NCBI GenBank assembly: GCA_009778255.1
Contig: WRKD01000092.1
Location: forward strand, 1-5,756
Length of the DNA stretch: 5,756 nt
Reading direction: 5' to 3'
Source of the DNA: Bacillota bacterium
Lineage (GTDB): Bacteria; Bacillota; Dehalobacteriia; UBA4068
Under the pieces are notes generated by a model. That model was not told where the DNA came from. It saw only the letters and a list, made by a program, of their open reading frames with translations, and searched no databases. Positions 5,745-5,756 of this stretch are shown one piece after another. Position 1 is the stretch's first letter; each line of letters starts with the position of its first letter. A program made the translations under genes and the position numbers.

Positions 5745-5756
5745 CAAATACATTAA

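Noticed and set aside
5560..5756. A small gene, tRNA or CRISPR in the spacer
   Set aside because: No open frame longer than about 15 codons with a credible start was found, there is no cloverleaf or CCA-type end, and there is only one inverted pair rather than a regularly spaced direct repeat.

Overview
The window reads as part of a chromosome from an anaerobic, low-to-mid-GC Bacillota (Clostridia-like) bacterium. This rests on strong AAGGAGG/GAGGAG-type Shine-Dalgarno sites, a TTG start, and an exported protein with the tandem 'stalk' repeats (G-N-x-Y-F-K/R-L-R-D-L) common in Clostridia and Paenibacillus surface proteins. The genus cannot be named from the sequence alone. All protein-coding genes lie on the + strand.

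Positions 1-2911 hold an E. coli-type xdhA-xdhB-xdhC cassette for a molybdenum hydroxylase of the xanthine dehydrogenase family. It has a molybdopterin-binding large subunit (5' end cut by the window edge), a FAD subunit and a 2x[2Fe-2S] subunit. Together they form an electron path from the Mo site through two iron-sulfur clusters to FAD and then to NAD+ or another acceptor. The genes are 12 nt apart (A-B) or overlap by 13 nt (B-C), as expected for one translationally coupled operon. Some residues lining the substrate pocket appear to differ from the mammalian xanthine enzyme, so the exact substrate is open.

Positions 2917-3834 encode a secreted protein with a signal peptide, two stalk repeats and a C-terminal CAP/SCP (YkwD-like) domain. 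It abuts xdhC, is visibly richer in A+T than its neighbours, and has no obvious functional link to purine oxidation or to arginyl-tRNA synthesis. Positions 3859-5559 encode a complete class I arginyl-tRNA synthetase (argS) with a good ribosome binding site only 24 nt after the CAP gene.

Positions 5560-5756 are non-coding and structurally rich. They hold a hairpin right after the argS stop, a 19-nt inverted-repeat pair (16/19) about 100 nt apart whose right copy matches a TCATTCTGAGCG-type palindromic repeat, a second hairpin with a T7 loop, two candidate -10 boxes, and a strong Shine-Dalgarno site at the edge for a gene starting at or beyond the window end. This spacer is the least ordinary part of the window. 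I did not find a new defence, mobile or biosynthetic system, and most of the window is recognisable metabolism and housekeeping.
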